NCBI GenBank assembly: GCA_019423635.1
Contig: JAHZBA010000001.1
Span: 62,001 to 126,000 of the forward strand
DNA from: Clostridiales bacterium
Lineage (GTDB): Bacteria > Bacillota > Clostridia > Oscillospirales > Oscillospiraceae
Direction of reading: 5' to 3'
DNA length: 64,000 bases
This document shows, piece by piece, positions 16,547-25,098 of this stretch. The translations under genes and the position numbers were made by a program. A model generated the notes under the pieces. It did no database searches. It was not told the origin of the DNA and was given only the letters and a program-made list of their open reading frames with translations. How positions within the stretch are numbered: the stretch's first letter is position 1; the number at the start of each line of letters is the position of its first letter.

Positions 16547-18565
16547 TTACAGCCTTTTGACGAACAGACAGCGAATGGCGTTCAGCACCGCGAGGATCAT
16601 GACCCCCACATCTGCGAAAATGGCCAGATACATGTTGGCAATGCCCACGGCGCCCAGAATCAGGCAGGCAAACTTGACCCCCAGGGCCATGGTGATGTTC
16701 TGATAGACAATGCGCAGGCATTTCCGGGAGATCCGGATGGCCTTGGCGATTTTCATGGGATCGTCGTCCATGAGAACGATGTCCGCCGCCTCAATGGCGG
16801 CATCCGAGCCCATGGCGCCCATGGCAATGCCGATGTCGGCCCGGGAGAGCACCGGGGCGTCGTTGATGCCGTCGCCCACAAAGGCCAGCTTTGCCTTGCC
16901 GTGTTTGACGCTTAAAAGCTCCTCCACCTTGGACACCTTGTCCGCCGGGAGCAGTTCGCCGTAGACCTTGTCAATGCCCAGGGAGGCGGCCACCTGATCG
17001 GCTACCCGTTTCCCGTCGCCGGTGAGCATCACCGTCTGTCTCACGCCCGCCGCCTTCAAAGAGGAAATGGCGGCTTTGGCATGGGGTTTTACCCTGTCGG
17101 AGATCACAATGTGTCCGGCATAGGCGCCGTTGACAGCCATGTGAATGATGGTGCCGGTCTCGCGGCAGTCGATCGGGGAGAGCCCAAGGCGGTGCATCAG
17201 CTTGTCGTTGCCGGCGGCGACCTCCATACCGTCCACCCTGGCAATCACGCCGTTGCCGCTGATTTCCCGGATCTCGCCGACACGGGTGCGGTCCGGCTCT
17301 TTTCCGTAGGCCCGCTGCAAACTCTTGCTGATGGGGTGGGAGGACGCGCTCTCCGCCAGAGCGGCGTATTCGATGAGCTGCGGGGCGTCCATCTGGTTGT
17401 GGTGAACCCCGTTGACTTCAAAGACCCCCTGGGTCAAAGTGCCGGTCTTGTCAAAGACCACCACCTTGGTCTGGGAGAGGCTCTCCAGATAGTTGGAGCC
17501 CTTGACCAGGATGCCCTCCTGGCTGGCCCCGCCGATGCCGGCGAAGAAGCTGAGGGGGATGCTGATGACCAGCGCGCAGGGGCAGCTGATCACCAGGAAG
17601 GTCAGCGCCCGGTAAACCCAGGTTCCCCAATCGGCGGGCAGACCCAGGAACAGCAGCCGGACCAGGGGCGGCAGAACGGCCAGCGCCAGGGCGCTGTAAC
17701 AGACGGCGGGGGTGTAGATCCTGGCGAACCTGGAGATGAAGTCCTCGGATCTGGATTTGCGGGAGCTGGCGTTTTCCACCAGATCCAGGATTTTGGACAC
17801 CGTGGACTCCCCGAACTCCTTTGTGGTCCGGATTTTCAGCACACCGGTCAGGTTGATGCAGCCGCTGATGATCTCATCTCCCACGCCTGCCTCCCGGGGC
17901 AGGCTCTCGCCGGTCAGGGCACTGGTGTTCAGGCTGGAGCTGCCCTCCAGGATGATGCCGTCAATGGGAACCTTTTCGCCGGGCTGCACCACAATCACGC
18001 TGCCAATGTTCACCTCATCCGGGTCCACCTGCTCCAGTCTGCCGTCCCGCTCCACGTTGGCATAGTCGGGCCGGATGTCCATCAGGTCGCTGATGTTGCG
18101 GCGGCTCCGGCCCACGGCGTAGCTCTGAAACCACTCGCCGATCTGGTAGAACAGCATGACGGCAATGGCCTCCAGGTAATCGCCGTTTTGATAGATGGCC
18201 AGGGCCATGGCGCCTACCGTAGCGACGGCCATCAGGAAGTTCTCGTCAAAGACCTGCCGGTTGAGAACGCCCTTGAGAGCTTTTCGCAGGATGTCGCAGC
18301 CAATGAGGAAGTAGTTGGTCAGGTACAGGGCAAACCGCACCCAGCGCCCGGCGGAGGGGAACAGCGCTCCATCCAGGCGGGCAAAGGCCTGCACCGGAAG
18401 GCACTGAAGCCCCAGCAGCATGGCGGCGGCGATCAGAATCCGCATCAGCATGGTCTTTTGTTTTTGGGTCATGCCGCTTCCGGCGCGCATCCCAATAAAA
18501 AAGCGCAGAATCGCCGCGGTCAGGACGACGACAGCCAGCAATCCGTTGATGATCAGTTCCTGCAT
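16547..18565 (-). CDS. Heavy-metal translocating P1B-type ATPase (Zn/Cd/Pb exporter-like)
   Basis: A 672-residue membrane pump. It has LTGES in the actuator domain, the CPC metal site in a membrane helix (VISCPCALVIS, about residue 327), DKTGT with the phosphorylated aspartate near residue 371, the SSHPISKSL motif of the P1B nucleotide domain, and VGDGINDAPVL as the hinge. CPC followed by ALVISIPLSFFAGIGGAS is typical of the ZntA/CadA zinc-cadmium-lead group. It lacks the usual N-terminal HMA domain; a free 72-residue HMA protein encoded 60 bp upstream may supply that function. The gene is divergent from an ArsR sensor, so metal-induced expression is expected. Confidence 0.92.
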   Translation of the reverse strand: MQELIINGLLAVVVLTAAILRFFIGMRAGSGMTQKQKTMLMRILIAAAMLLGLQCLPVQAFARLDGALFPSAGRWVRFALYLTNYFLIGCDILRKALKGVLNRQVFDENFLMAVATVGAMALAIYQNGDYLEAIAVMLFYQIGEWFQSYAVGRSRRNISDLMDIRPDYANVERDGRLEQVDPDEVNIGSVIVVQPGEKVPIDGIILEGSSSLNTSALTGESLPREAGVGDEIISGCINLTGVLKIRTTKEFGESTVSKILDLVENASSRKSRSEDFISRFARIYTPAVCYSALALAVLPPLVRLLFLGLPADWGTWVYRALTFLVISCPCALVISIPLSFFAGIGGASQEGILVKGSNYLESLSQTKVVVFDKTGTLTQGVFEVNGVHHNQMDAPQLIEYAALAESASSHPISKSLQRAYGKEPDRTRVGEIREISGNGVIARVDGMEVAAGNDKLMHRLGLSPIDCRETGTIIHMAVNGAYAGHIVISDRVKPHAKAAISSLKAAGVRQTVMLTGDGKRVADQVAASLGIDKVYGELLPADKVSKVEELLSVKHGKAKLAFVGDGINDAPVLSRADIGIAMGAMGSDAAIEAADIVLMDDDPMKIAKAIRISRKCLRIVYQNITMALGVKFACLILGAVGIANMYLAIFADVGVMILAVLNAIRCLFVKRL

Positions 18566-18625
18566 GGTGGAAAGAACTCCTTTCTGCCGTAAGCGGGCCT
18601 CCGCTCCCTGTATGGAGGAGCCGGC

Positions 18626-18844
18626 TTACAGGAAAATTTCGCAGTCCGGCTCCACCTTCTTGCAGGCGGCCAGGACGTCCTGCATGACGGCCCGGGGCTC
18701 CTGACCCTCGGCAAACTCCACAATGATCTTCTGGGTCATGAAATTGACGGTGGCAGCCTGCACGCCGGCGGTTTTGCGGGCGGCGTTCTCCATCAGATTG
18801 GCGCAGTTGGCGCAGTCCACTTCGATCCTGTAGGTCTTTTTCAT
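18626..18844 (-). CDS. Stand-alone HMA heavy-metal-binding protein
   Basis: A 72-residue ferredoxin-like HMA protein. The metal motif reads DCANCAN (Cys-x-x-Cys at residues 10 and 13), replacing the usual MxCxxC methionine with aspartate, as in zinc/cadmium-type HMA domains. The C-terminus adds ACKKVEPDCEIFL, with two more cysteines. It would hand metal to the downstream ATPase, which has no HMA domain of its own. AGGAGGA precedes the ATG, and it is the first gene of the metal-export unit. Confidence 0.9.
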   Translation of the reverse strand: MKKTYRIEVDCANCANLMENAARKTAGVQAATVNFMTQKIIVEFAEGQEPRAVMQDVLAACKKVEPDCEIFL

Positions 18845-18879
18845 GGGGAGTCCTCCTTCATTTCATAAACGTTTCAACA

Positions 18880-18897
18880 ATTAAGCACTTGCTTAAT
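18880..18897. promoter_or_regulatory. ArsR-type operator shared by divergent metal genes
   Basis: The perfect palindrome ATTAAGCA-CT-TGCTTAAT covers the -35 of the ArsR promoter and lies just after the expected start site of the HMA/ATPase promoter. One bound dimer could therefore repress both directions. Size and AT-rich character match ArsR/SmtB operators. Confidence 0.75.
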
Positions 18898-18917
18898 CAT
18901 TATGGCTGTAGTATAAT
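18889..18917 (+). promoter_or_regulatory. Promoter of the ArsR-type gene
   Basis: TTGCTT (18889-18894), a 17-bp spacer and TATAAT (18912-18917). The -35 is inside the palindromic operator. Confidence 0.7.
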
Positions 18918-18938
18918 CCGGACAGCGGCCCAAGTCAA
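18910..18938 (-). promoter_or_regulatory. Promoter of the HMA/P-type ATPase unit
   Basis: On the minus strand TTGACT (18938-18933), a 17-bp spacer and TATACT (18915-18910). It overlaps the ArsR promoter almost base for base, so the two polymerases would compete as well as share the operator. Confidence 0.7.
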
Positions 18939-19010
18939 TGCCGCCGGAGAATTCCCTGCCAAACGGGCGAAAAGAATTTCTATTTGGGCGAAAGAAAGGA
19001 GTCTGCCGCT

Positions 19011-19400
19011 ATGGATCAGATCATACTGCCCCATCACCACGGCGAGGAGGAACGCCTTGCCCTGCTGCAGGGACATCTGGATCGCGCAGACTGTTTCCAG
19101 ACCGTGGCAGAGGTCTTCAGACAGCTGGACGATACCACCCGAATTCGCATCTTCTGGCTGCTGTGTCACTGCGAGGAGTGTGTGCTCAATATTTCCGCCG
19201 TCATGAGGATGTCCAGCCCGGCCGTGTCCCACCATCTCCGGTCCCTGAAGGCCGGCGGACTGATTGTCAGCCGTCGGGAGGGGAAGGAAGTGTACTATCG
19301 CGCGGCGGATACGGAGCGGAGCCGTCTGCTGCATCAGATGATCGAGCAGATGATGGAGATCACCTGTCCGGAGATGGGAGGCAAGTTCTATGAACTGTGA
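19011..19400 (+). CDS. ArsR/SmtB family metal-responsive repressor
   Basis: I start it at the ATG at 19011 (GAAAGGAG, good spacing), giving 129 residues; an upstream in-frame ATG at 18984 has no ribosome site. The winged helix reads LDDTTRIRIFWLLCHCEECV, then MSSPAVSHHLRSLKAGGLI. Potential metal ligands are the N-terminal HHHGEE, the C-H-C-E-E-C cluster at the start of helix 3 (like the CadC/ArsR alpha-3 site) and His/Glu/Cys residues near the C-terminus. It would release the operator when zinc, cadmium or lead binds. It overlaps the following AraC gene by 11 bp. Confidence 0.9.
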   Translation: MDQIILPHHHGEEERLALLQGHLDRADCFQTVAEVFRQLDDTTRIRIFWLLCHCEECVLNISAVMRMSSPAVSHHLRSLKAGGLIVSRREGKEVYYRAADTERSRLLHQMIEQMMEITCPEMGGKFYEL

Positions 19401-20310
19401 GCGGCGGCCCTGCCGGACCTCCCGGGATGTCTGCGCCGCAGAGGGCCTGCCGGCGCAGACGTCACTCTATCCCGGAATCGACCTGTTTTTTACGGACGCC
19501 GGGCCGGACCGGCCGCCCCTGCGGCAGCCGCCTCCGGGGCAGGTGCTGCAGATTCACTGCTGCAGAGCCGGGCAGATGGTGTGGCGTCTGGAGGACGGCA
19601 GCCGGATCTGTCTGCATCCGGGGGACATCTCCCTGCACACACCCTGGGCCGGGGAGATGTTCTGCGATGTGCCCGCCGGCCAATACCAGGGGTTTGCCGT
19701 CTGGGTGGATCTGCAAAAGGCGGCGGCGCATCCGCCGGAGCTGCTGCGGGAGACGGATCTTTTCAGCAAGGCCCTGTGGGATCAGCTTTGCCGGAATCGC
19801 GGGACGGCATTCCTGGCGGGCAGCGAAGAGACCGAGCGCATTTTTGCGGACTTTTACGGCCAGCCGGAGCCGCTGAGACGGGCCTATCAGCGGCTCAAGG
19901 TTCTGGAGCTGCTCTTGTACCTGGCCCGGAGGGGGGAGATGGAGCCGGTTTGGGAGGACCCGTCGGAACAGCTTGGGGTGGTGCGGGAGATCCACGACCA
20001 CCTGCTTTTGCACATGGAGCAGCGGATTACCATTGAAGAGCTCTCCCGACAGTATCACCTCAATCCCACCACGCTGAAAAGCGCCTTCAAGGCCGTCTAC
20101 GGAACCTCCCTGGCGGCGCATATCAAGCAGCACCGCATGGAGCAGGCCGCAAACCTGCTCCGGGAGACAGATCTGAGAATTGCCGGGATTGCACAGGCTG
20201 TGGGATACGACAGCCAGAGCAGATTCACCGCCGCATTCAAGGAGGTCTTCGGTGTCCTCCCCTCCGTGTACCGGCGGCAGAACGGCGGCGGGCAGGAGAG
20301 AACGGAATAG
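19390..20310 (+). CDS. AraC family transcriptional regulator overlapping the ArsR gene
   Basis: A 306-residue protein. Residues ~20-120 look like a cupin-type ligand domain (LHPGDISLHTPWAGEM). The last ~95 residues are the double HTH: ITIEELSRQYHLNPTTLKSA followed by TDLRIAGIAQAVGYDSQSRF. The ATG lies inside the end of the ArsR gene (11-bp overlap), so it is translationally coupled to the metal sensor. An AraC regulator tied to an ArsR gene is unusual; it may control an unlinked metal or siderophore function. Several AraC regulators with this LNPTTLKSAFKAVYGTSL form act in iron-uptake loci, but none is present here. There is a convergent MFS gene downstream. Confidence 0.88.
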   Translation: MNCERRPCRTSRDVCAAEGLPAQTSLYPGIDLFFTDAGPDRPPLRQPPPGQVLQIHCCRAGQMVWRLEDGSRICLHPGDISLHTPWAGEMFCDVPAGQYQGFAVWVDLQKAAAHPPELLRETDLFSKALWDQLCRNRGTAFLAGSEETERIFADFYGQPEPLRRAYQRLKVLELLLYLARRGEMEPVWEDPSEQLGVVREIHDHLLLHMEQRITIEELSRQYHLNPTTLKSAFKAVYGTSLAAHIKQHRMEQAANLLRETDLRIAGIAQAVGYDSQSRFTAAFKEVFGVLPSVYRRQNGGGQERTE

Positions 20311-20432
20311 CAGCGGATTTTAAAGCGGAGCCGGATGACCGCGCAGGCGTCCGGCACCGTCTTTTGCCTGAGAAGAGCACCGGCGGAAGCAGGCGCTTTG
20401 ACGGGTTCTGTTTTGTAAGCGGGCAGAGCAGA

Positions 20433-20461
20433 CAGGCCGGGACCTCCCAGCTCCCGGCCTG
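20433..20461. terminator. Hairpin between convergent AraC and MFS genes
   Basis: CAGGCCGGGA (20433-20442) and TCCCGGCCTG (20452-20461) are exact arms with a 9-nt loop. The T run is weak, so bidirectional termination is likely but not proven. Confidence 0.45.
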
Positions 20462-20539
20462 CCTGTTGATTCCTGTGCCGCCATTGGGTATGCCGGCCCT
20501 GATCCTTCATCCTTTCACTCCGGTCTCATGGCAATACGC

Positions 20540-21757
20540 CTATGTGCGGCGGGCAGGTCTGTCGGTTTTTCCGCCCTCGATGGTAGCCGCATAGGCGCTG
20601 TTGCAAAGACCTAACATTGCGGACAGGACAAACAGGGTTTCGATTCCCAGCACCTTCCAGATCCACCCTCCAAAGAGCGCGATCAGTACCGTAATCAGGT
20701 GGTTGACGGAGAGACCGGTGGAGAGGGTTGCCCGCACCTCGTCCGCGTGATCGGAGAGGGCCTGGACGTATACGTTTGAGGCCATGGACGCCAGGGAGAT
20801 GATGGAGTCCAGGATGTAGTTGACGCAGCAGACAACAAAGGCAACAGACATCGGGAAGATGTGATGGGCAAACCCGTAGAGAAAACACACAACGACCAAA
20901 ATCAATGTGTCGGCAATCATCACCACTTTGTACCCGATGCGGTCAATGATCTTTCCTACCATGGGAGATGCCAGAAAGCAGCAGATGGAGGATACGGCGA
21001 ACAGGATGCTGATGACCATCGCGTTGGCACCGTAGAACAGGACAAGGACATAGGGGCCGAAGGTGAAGAAGATTTGCTTTCTCGCGCCGTAGAACACCTC
21101 CAGCATATAGTACTTGCGATACTTTCTCCGGAAGTAAAACCGCCTTTTTGCCTGGTCCGTTTCGCTGTGCCCGGTCATGCGCAGCGACGCCAGAAGACCC
21201 ACCGCAATCACCGCGGCAGTCAGCCAGAAGATGGAGCGAAACAGCCGTACGGTGCTGCGGAACATGGAGAATGCCGCGATGATTCCCCCATAGCCTGCGA
21301 GTGTCCCGATCTGATAGACCGCCGTTTGCAGACCCAGGGCCTCACCGCCATGGTCCGCTTTGGCATATTTCAGGGAGATTGTGTTGCGCATTCCAAGCTG
21401 CATATGCTCCCCCAGGGAGTATACCAGAATGGACAAAGCGGCAAAGGCCCGCGTGGCGGGGACCACTGCGTGCATACCCATGCCCAGCAGCATGATGGCC
21501 GCGCCGATCTTGTAAATTTTCTCGGCGGAGAACGTATAGAGCGCCGCAAGGATCAGGATAAACATCAGCCCCGGCAGTTCCCGGAAAAATTCCGACACGC
21601 CTTTGTCAAATTCCGTCATGGCCACGACCTCTGCCAGGTAGTTATCAATTACGCCCTTATACAGGCCGTATGCCACACCGAAAACGACCATGGAGAGAAA
21701 GAATGATCGGTACTTCGTATCAGCTTTGAAGGTGCTCTGAAACCTGTTCATATCCAT
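20540..21757 (-). CDS. Major facilitator superfamily transporter
   Basis: A 405-residue membrane protein with about twelve hydrophobic segments and a basic central loop (KRRFYFRRKYRKYYM) after helix 6, the normal MFS layout. RTLSTGLSVNHLI-like and ASPMVGKIIDRIGYK segments fit the loop 8-9 motif (G-x-x-x-D-R-x-G). The substrate cannot be inferred. It diverges from an AraC regulator (21974), its probable activator. There is no catabolic gene beside it, so a drug, peptide or sugar exporter/importer are all possible. Confidence 0.82.
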   Translation of the reverse strand: MDMNRFQSTFKADTKYRSFFLSMVVFGVAYGLYKGVIDNYLAEVVAMTEFDKGVSEFFRELPGLMFILILAALYTFSAEKIYKIGAAIMLLGMGMHAVVPATRAFAALSILVYSLGEHMQLGMRNTISLKYAKADHGGEALGLQTAVYQIGTLAGYGGIIAAFSMFRSTVRLFRSIFWLTAAVIAVGLLASLRMTGHSETDQAKRRFYFRRKYRKYYMLEVFYGARKQIFFTFGPYVLVLFYGANAMVISILFAVSSICCFLASPMVGKIIDRIGYKVVMIADTLILVVVCFLYGFAHHIFPMSVAFVVCCVNYILDSIISLASMASNVYVQALSDHADEVRATLSTGLSVNHLITVLIALFGGWIWKVLGIETLFVLSAMLGLCNSAYAATIEGGKTDRPARRT

Positions 21758-21862
21758 CGAATCCTTTCCTTTTTCCGGGTGTTCCGTCTTTCGTGCCTGG
21801 AGGCGGTTTCCTTCCGCTGCGGAGGAAATACGGCTGGCGGAACGGCGAAAGCCCAGGAGTTC

Positions 21863-21891
21863 TTGACTTCGCTGTCGACTGCTTCTATAAT
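21863..21891 (+). promoter_or_regulatory. Promoter of AraC regulator gene
   Basis: TTGACT (21863-21868), a 17-bp spacer and TATAAT (21886-21891), about 80 bp before the start codon. Confidence 0.7.
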
Positions 21892-21973
21892 CATATCACA
21901 GGTTTATTCGGGATGCCCCTTGAAAAATCGCCAGCTACTATCAAAATATCACAAAAAGGCAGGCTGATTGGAG

Positions 21974-22873
21974 ATGGACAGGAAGCGGGAAGCATACATC
22001 AACTCCGTCAACTTCCGCGGGGACACGGATTTTCCGTATCTGGTTCTGGAGGTTGTCAATGCCCGCAGCTATCCCCCAAATCCCGGTTTTCGGGTGATGC
22101 ACTGGCATGAGGATCTGCAGTTTCTGTATGTGAAGCGGGGCAGGGTCCGGCTGGTCACGCTGGACGGCTCCACCTCCGCGGCTGCCGGTGAGGCGATATT
22201 TATTAACAAAAATGTTGTCCATCAGATTCAGCAGGTAGAGGAGTGCCGGTACAACAGCTTTCTCTTTCCCGATTACTTTCTCGGGTTCTATATGGGCGGG
22301 CCGGCGAGAGCGCTGGTTGACAGCATCGCCGGAAAAGAGCAGCTGCCCTTTGTCCGGTTTGAACCGGGAACCGGCTGGAATCGGGAGGTTTTGTCCGCGC
22401 TGCGGAGATTGAGTGAATTGGAAGGGGAGAAGACGGAATTTTATACCTACGAGGTTTTGGTGCGGCTTTCCGAAATCTGGCTTCTGCTCTGCAAAAACAT
22501 CTCTTTGCCGGTGGAGAGGAAGAAAAGCGCTGTGGAAGTCCGGATGCAGAAATTTCTGCATCATATTGAACAGCACTATGGGGAGGAGCTGTCCCTGGAG
22601 GACCTGGCAAAGAGCGCCCATGTCAGCAAGTCGGAGTGCCTTCGCTGTTTCAGACAGAGTATGGGGACGACGCCGTATCAGTATCTGATGGAGTACCGCT
22701 TGTCGCAGGCGGCTGCGCTGCTTAAGCGCACGGATGATCCGATTGAGTGGATTGCAAATCAGGTGGGTTTTGGGCAGGCCAGCAGTTTCGGAAAGTATTT
22801 TCGCAGGAAAACCGGACTGTCCCCAAGGGAATATCGAACGTATGGACAGAGGACTGACAGCGAAAAGACGTGA
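21974..22873 (+). CDS. AraC family transcriptional regulator divergent from MFS gene
   Basis: The ATG at 21974 gives 299 residues; an in-frame TTG two codons upstream is an alternative. The N-terminal half is a cupin ligand domain (PGFRVMHWHEDLQFLYVKRG, then EAIFINKNVVHQI). The C-terminal half has the paired AraC helices (LSLEDLAKSAHVSKSECLRC and DPIEWIANQVGFGQASSFGK, ending in FRRKTGLSPREYR). It is oriented away from the MFS gene and probably regulates it. Its stop codon lies in the stem of its own terminator. Confidence 0.9.
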   Translation: MDRKREAYINSVNFRGDTDFPYLVLEVVNARSYPPNPGFRVMHWHEDLQFLYVKRGRVRLVTLDGSTSAAAGEAIFINKNVVHQIQQVEECRYNSFLFPDYFLGFYMGGPARALVDSIAGKEQLPFVRFEPGTGWNREVLSALRRLSELEGEKTEFYTYEVLVRLSEIWLLLCKNISLPVERKKSAVEVRMQKFLHHIEQHYGEELSLEDLAKSAHVSKSECLRCFRQSMGTTPYQYLMEYRLSQAAALLKRTDDPIEWIANQVGFGQASSFGKYFRRKTGLSPREYRTYGQRTDSEKT

Positions 22874-22904
22874 GAGCGAAACCAATCGTTCTCACGTCTT
22901 TTTC
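22865..22904 (+). terminator. Rho-independent terminator overlapping the AraC stop codon
   Basis: AAGACGTGAGA (22865-22875) and TCTCACGTCTT (22890-22900) are exact 11-bp arms followed by TTTC. The TGA stop is inside the left arm. Confidence 0.8.
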
Positions 22905-23767
22905 GGAAGAGGCGCAGGGCCGGTCGGCAGACAGAATCCGGAACCTTGCCGCCATTCGGCGGCCGGCGCAGGGGTGGGAGCCTTGCCGGGACGGATGATA
23001 TTTTAGAGCATGGATGGGGATGTGAACGGCTGCTTTAGAATCCGCTGCGCTTCCATTTGCCGGGAGTTTTGCCGGCCCTGACCCATCAAGAAATTCAGCT
23101 TGACGAAATGAAGGAAGCCTGATAGAGTAGTGGTTGTACACAGAAATACCAAAATGAAACGTGATTATTTTAACAGAATGAACAAGAAGTTGACGGCCGA
23201 ACCGGGATCAGAGGGAATCGGCTGCAGGGACTCAGCGCGCTGTTATGAAACGAAAGACCCGAAATAGACGGAACAGCGGGCAGGGAGCGGAAGCGTCCGC
23301 CGGGAGAATGCGGCCGGATGGTAACTGCCGGACGGCCGGCGGAAAAGCGCGGCCTCCCGCTGTTTTTGTCCTTGCGGGCGGGGCGCGGCCGGCAGAAGAC
23401 CGGCGGAGCCTTTCTCACCGGGCGCATGTTCGGTGGCTGCTGTACGGAACCGGGCTGTGCTTCTTGCCGGAGCCCGTGTTAACATGCGCTGAGCGGCCTT
23501 GGAGCGTTCTGTACGCTCAGGACACTTCGTCAGGCCGCCGGATGATATGTCCGTAACGGAGACAGGCCGCCTCTCCCTGGGGGTATGGAGGATATGCTTT
23601 ATGCTGCCCCGCCGGCCGGGGGTTCTTCGCCGGCTGCGGGGCAAGGCCCCGGTGCCTGCTGGGAGTGGGGGCAGGTGCAGGAAGGCAGATGTGCAATTCC
23701 CGGTTCGCAGTTCCTCACGTCTCCGATCTTGACAGGGAGGCCGCCGTGCGCGCATGGGACATGGAAT
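22905..23767. other. Long region without a recognisable gene
   Basis: About 860 bp between the AraC terminator and the GntR gene. Short open frames on both strands have biased, low-information translations and no ribosome sites. TTGACG (23100-23105), a 17-bp spacer and TAGAGT (23123-23128) form a fair plus-strand promoter, which would give the GntR mRNA a leader of over 600 nt. I see no transposon ends. Confidence 0.35.
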
Positions 23768-23781
23768 AAGGAGAATGACAA

Positions 23782-24474
23782 GTGGAAGATATCTTCGAAT
23801 ATGAAAAGCGGATCGCGGAAAAGCGGGCCAGGAATCCATTTATCAGTCAGACGGATCTCATATACGACCTGCTCCTGGAGGATATCATGTCCTGCAGGCG
23901 GCGGCTTGGAAGCAAGATCAACCAGGACTGGCTGGCAGACGCGACCAATGTCAGCCGCTCGCCGATCCGGGGGGCGATCAACCGTTTGATCGAGGAGGGA
24001 CATCTGGTAAAGCAGGGAAAGCGGGGCTATTATGTCTATATCCCCACCATGCGGGATGTCATCCATGCCTCGGAGTTCCGCATTGCCATGGAGACCAATG
24101 CGGCGCAGCTGGCCATGACGAGAATTACAAAGACGGATCTGGGCAAACTGCAAAAGAATATTGAGGAACAGGCGAGCTGCAGCCGGCAGGATCTTGGAAG
24201 GATGATTGCACTGGACATCGTGTTTCACGACCACCTGGTGGCGTGCAGCAAGAGCGATTACATCATTCGGGCCTACCGGCAGTTTGAGAAGAAATTCCAG
24301 CAGATCCACAACCGGATTACCGTGGTCAGCATGCAGGATATTATTTTTGCTCAGCACAAGGACATTCTGTCTGCCATGAAGGACAGAGACAAGGTTCGCC
24401 TGGAGTCCGCGATACGCACCCACCTGAATCACGCGGAGGACTATATTCAAGCGCCCGAGTGCTACTACGAATAG
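23782..24474 (+). CDS. GntR family (FCD-type) transcriptional regulator
   Basis: A 230-residue protein starting at a GTG with AAGGAG eight bases upstream. An N-terminal winged helix (LGSKINQDWLADATNVSRSPIRGAINRL, seen as LADATNVSRSPIRGAI) is followed by an all-helical FCD domain in which Asp/His residues (ALDIVFHDHLVACS, AQHKDILSAM) form the usual metal/ligand site. FCD regulators respond to small carboxylic or amino acids. It directly precedes the liv/kor operon on the same strand, separated by its own terminator and an upstream region with operator-like repeats, so it is the likely regulator of that operon. Confidence 0.9.
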   Translation: MEDIFEYEKRIAEKRARNPFISQTDLIYDLLLEDIMSCRRRLGSKINQDWLADATNVSRSPIRGAINRLIEEGHLVKQGKRGYYVYIPTMRDVIHASEFRIAMETNAAQLAMTRITKTDLGKLQKNIEEQASCSRQDLGRMIALDIVFHDHLVACSKSDYIIRAYRQFEKKFQQIHNRITVVSMQDIIFAQHKDILSAMKDRDKVRLESAIRTHLNHAEDYIQAPECYYE

Positions 24475-24523
24475 CCGAGCACATGCCCGGGCTTCCTGAT
24501 GATTCCATACAGAGCGGAGGACA

Positions 24524-24567
24524 ACCTTCCGGCAACCCCATCAGATGGGTGCCGGAAGGTGTTTTTT
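24524..24567 (+). terminator. Terminator of the GntR gene
   Basis: ACCTTCCGGCA (24524-24534) pairs exactly with TGCCGGAAGGT (24550-24560), followed by GTTTTTT. Confidence 0.85.
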
Positions 24568-24635
24568 AACAAATATCCGCAGAAATTTTTCGTTTTTCAG
24601 GCTTTTTTGACGGAGGAGAGGAAAATCGGAGGGAT

Positions 24636-24659
24636 AAATGTACAAAAATACGTACATTT
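24636..24659. promoter_or_regulatory. Candidate GntR operator
   Basis: Eight-base arms AAATGTAC and GTACATTT separated by 8 bp, centred about 97 bp before the -35. The position suits an activator or an upstream repressor site. Assignment to the adjacent GntR protein is by proximity only. Confidence 0.45.
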
Positions 24660-24743
24660 TTAAAATTTATGAACGAGAACCTGTACTTAATTTGAAACGT
24701 GAAGGTGCAGGTACGTCATGTAAATGAAAAAAATAACTAAAAT

Positions 24744-24773
24744 TTTACACGGAACAGACGCGCTGTATATACT
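24744..24773 (+). promoter_or_regulatory. Promoter of the liv/kor operon
   Basis: TTTACA (24744-24749), an 18-bp spacer and TATACT (24768-24773): five of six consensus bases in each hexamer. Confidence 0.65.
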
Positions 24774-25098
24774 AAAGCTACAAAAGCTGGGGGAATCGAA
24801 ACGAACCGTCAGAGAAGAAGTGCGGTTTTCAGCTTGAAGCTGCGTTGAAATCTGAGCGGCCTTTTATGATACGGCGGCGCGTCCCGGTGGGAGGATGGTC
24901 CCTGCTTACAACAGCATCGTTGATTTTGCTCCAAACTGTATTTGTGTTCCTGGTGGTTCCGGCAGCCCGGACACCGCAGAGCGACGGGCTGGGAAAAGAA
25001 GGATTCCTTTTTGTGAGGATGCCGGTGGCCGGCAGGAGGGCGAAGACAGGGCGGAGCTTAATTTTTGCCCGCAAAATTAAAACTAGGAGGATCGCAGA

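Larger units (their letters stand above)
24568..25098 (+). promoter_or_regulatory. Control region and long leader of the liv/kor operon
   Basis: This 530-bp stretch holds an exact inverted repeat AAATGTAC-N8-GTACATTT (24636-24659), two further GTAC-centred sites (24683 and 24711), the promoter at 24744-24773 and then a leader of roughly 320 nt before the first gene. The leader ends with CTAGGAGG. Parts of it are GC-rich and could fold, but I could not match a known riboswitch. Confidence 0.5.

Noticed and set aside
16236..16721. 161-codon minus-strand frame overlapping the 3' end of the metal ATPase
   Set aside because: A different frame of the same strand with His/Arg-rich translation and no start signal.
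17081..18592. 503-codon plus-strand frame opposite the metal ATPase
   Set aside because: Gln/His/Asp/Gly-biased translation without domains; the ATPase on the other strand has every P-type motif.
23599..24450. 283-codon minus-strand frame opposite the GntR gene
   Set aside because: No ribosome site or family motif, and it spans the GntR gene.
24780..25098. Cobalamin or other riboswitch in the liv/kor leader
   Set aside because: GC-rich pieces recalled parts of known riboswitches, but the order of conserved boxes does not match any I know.
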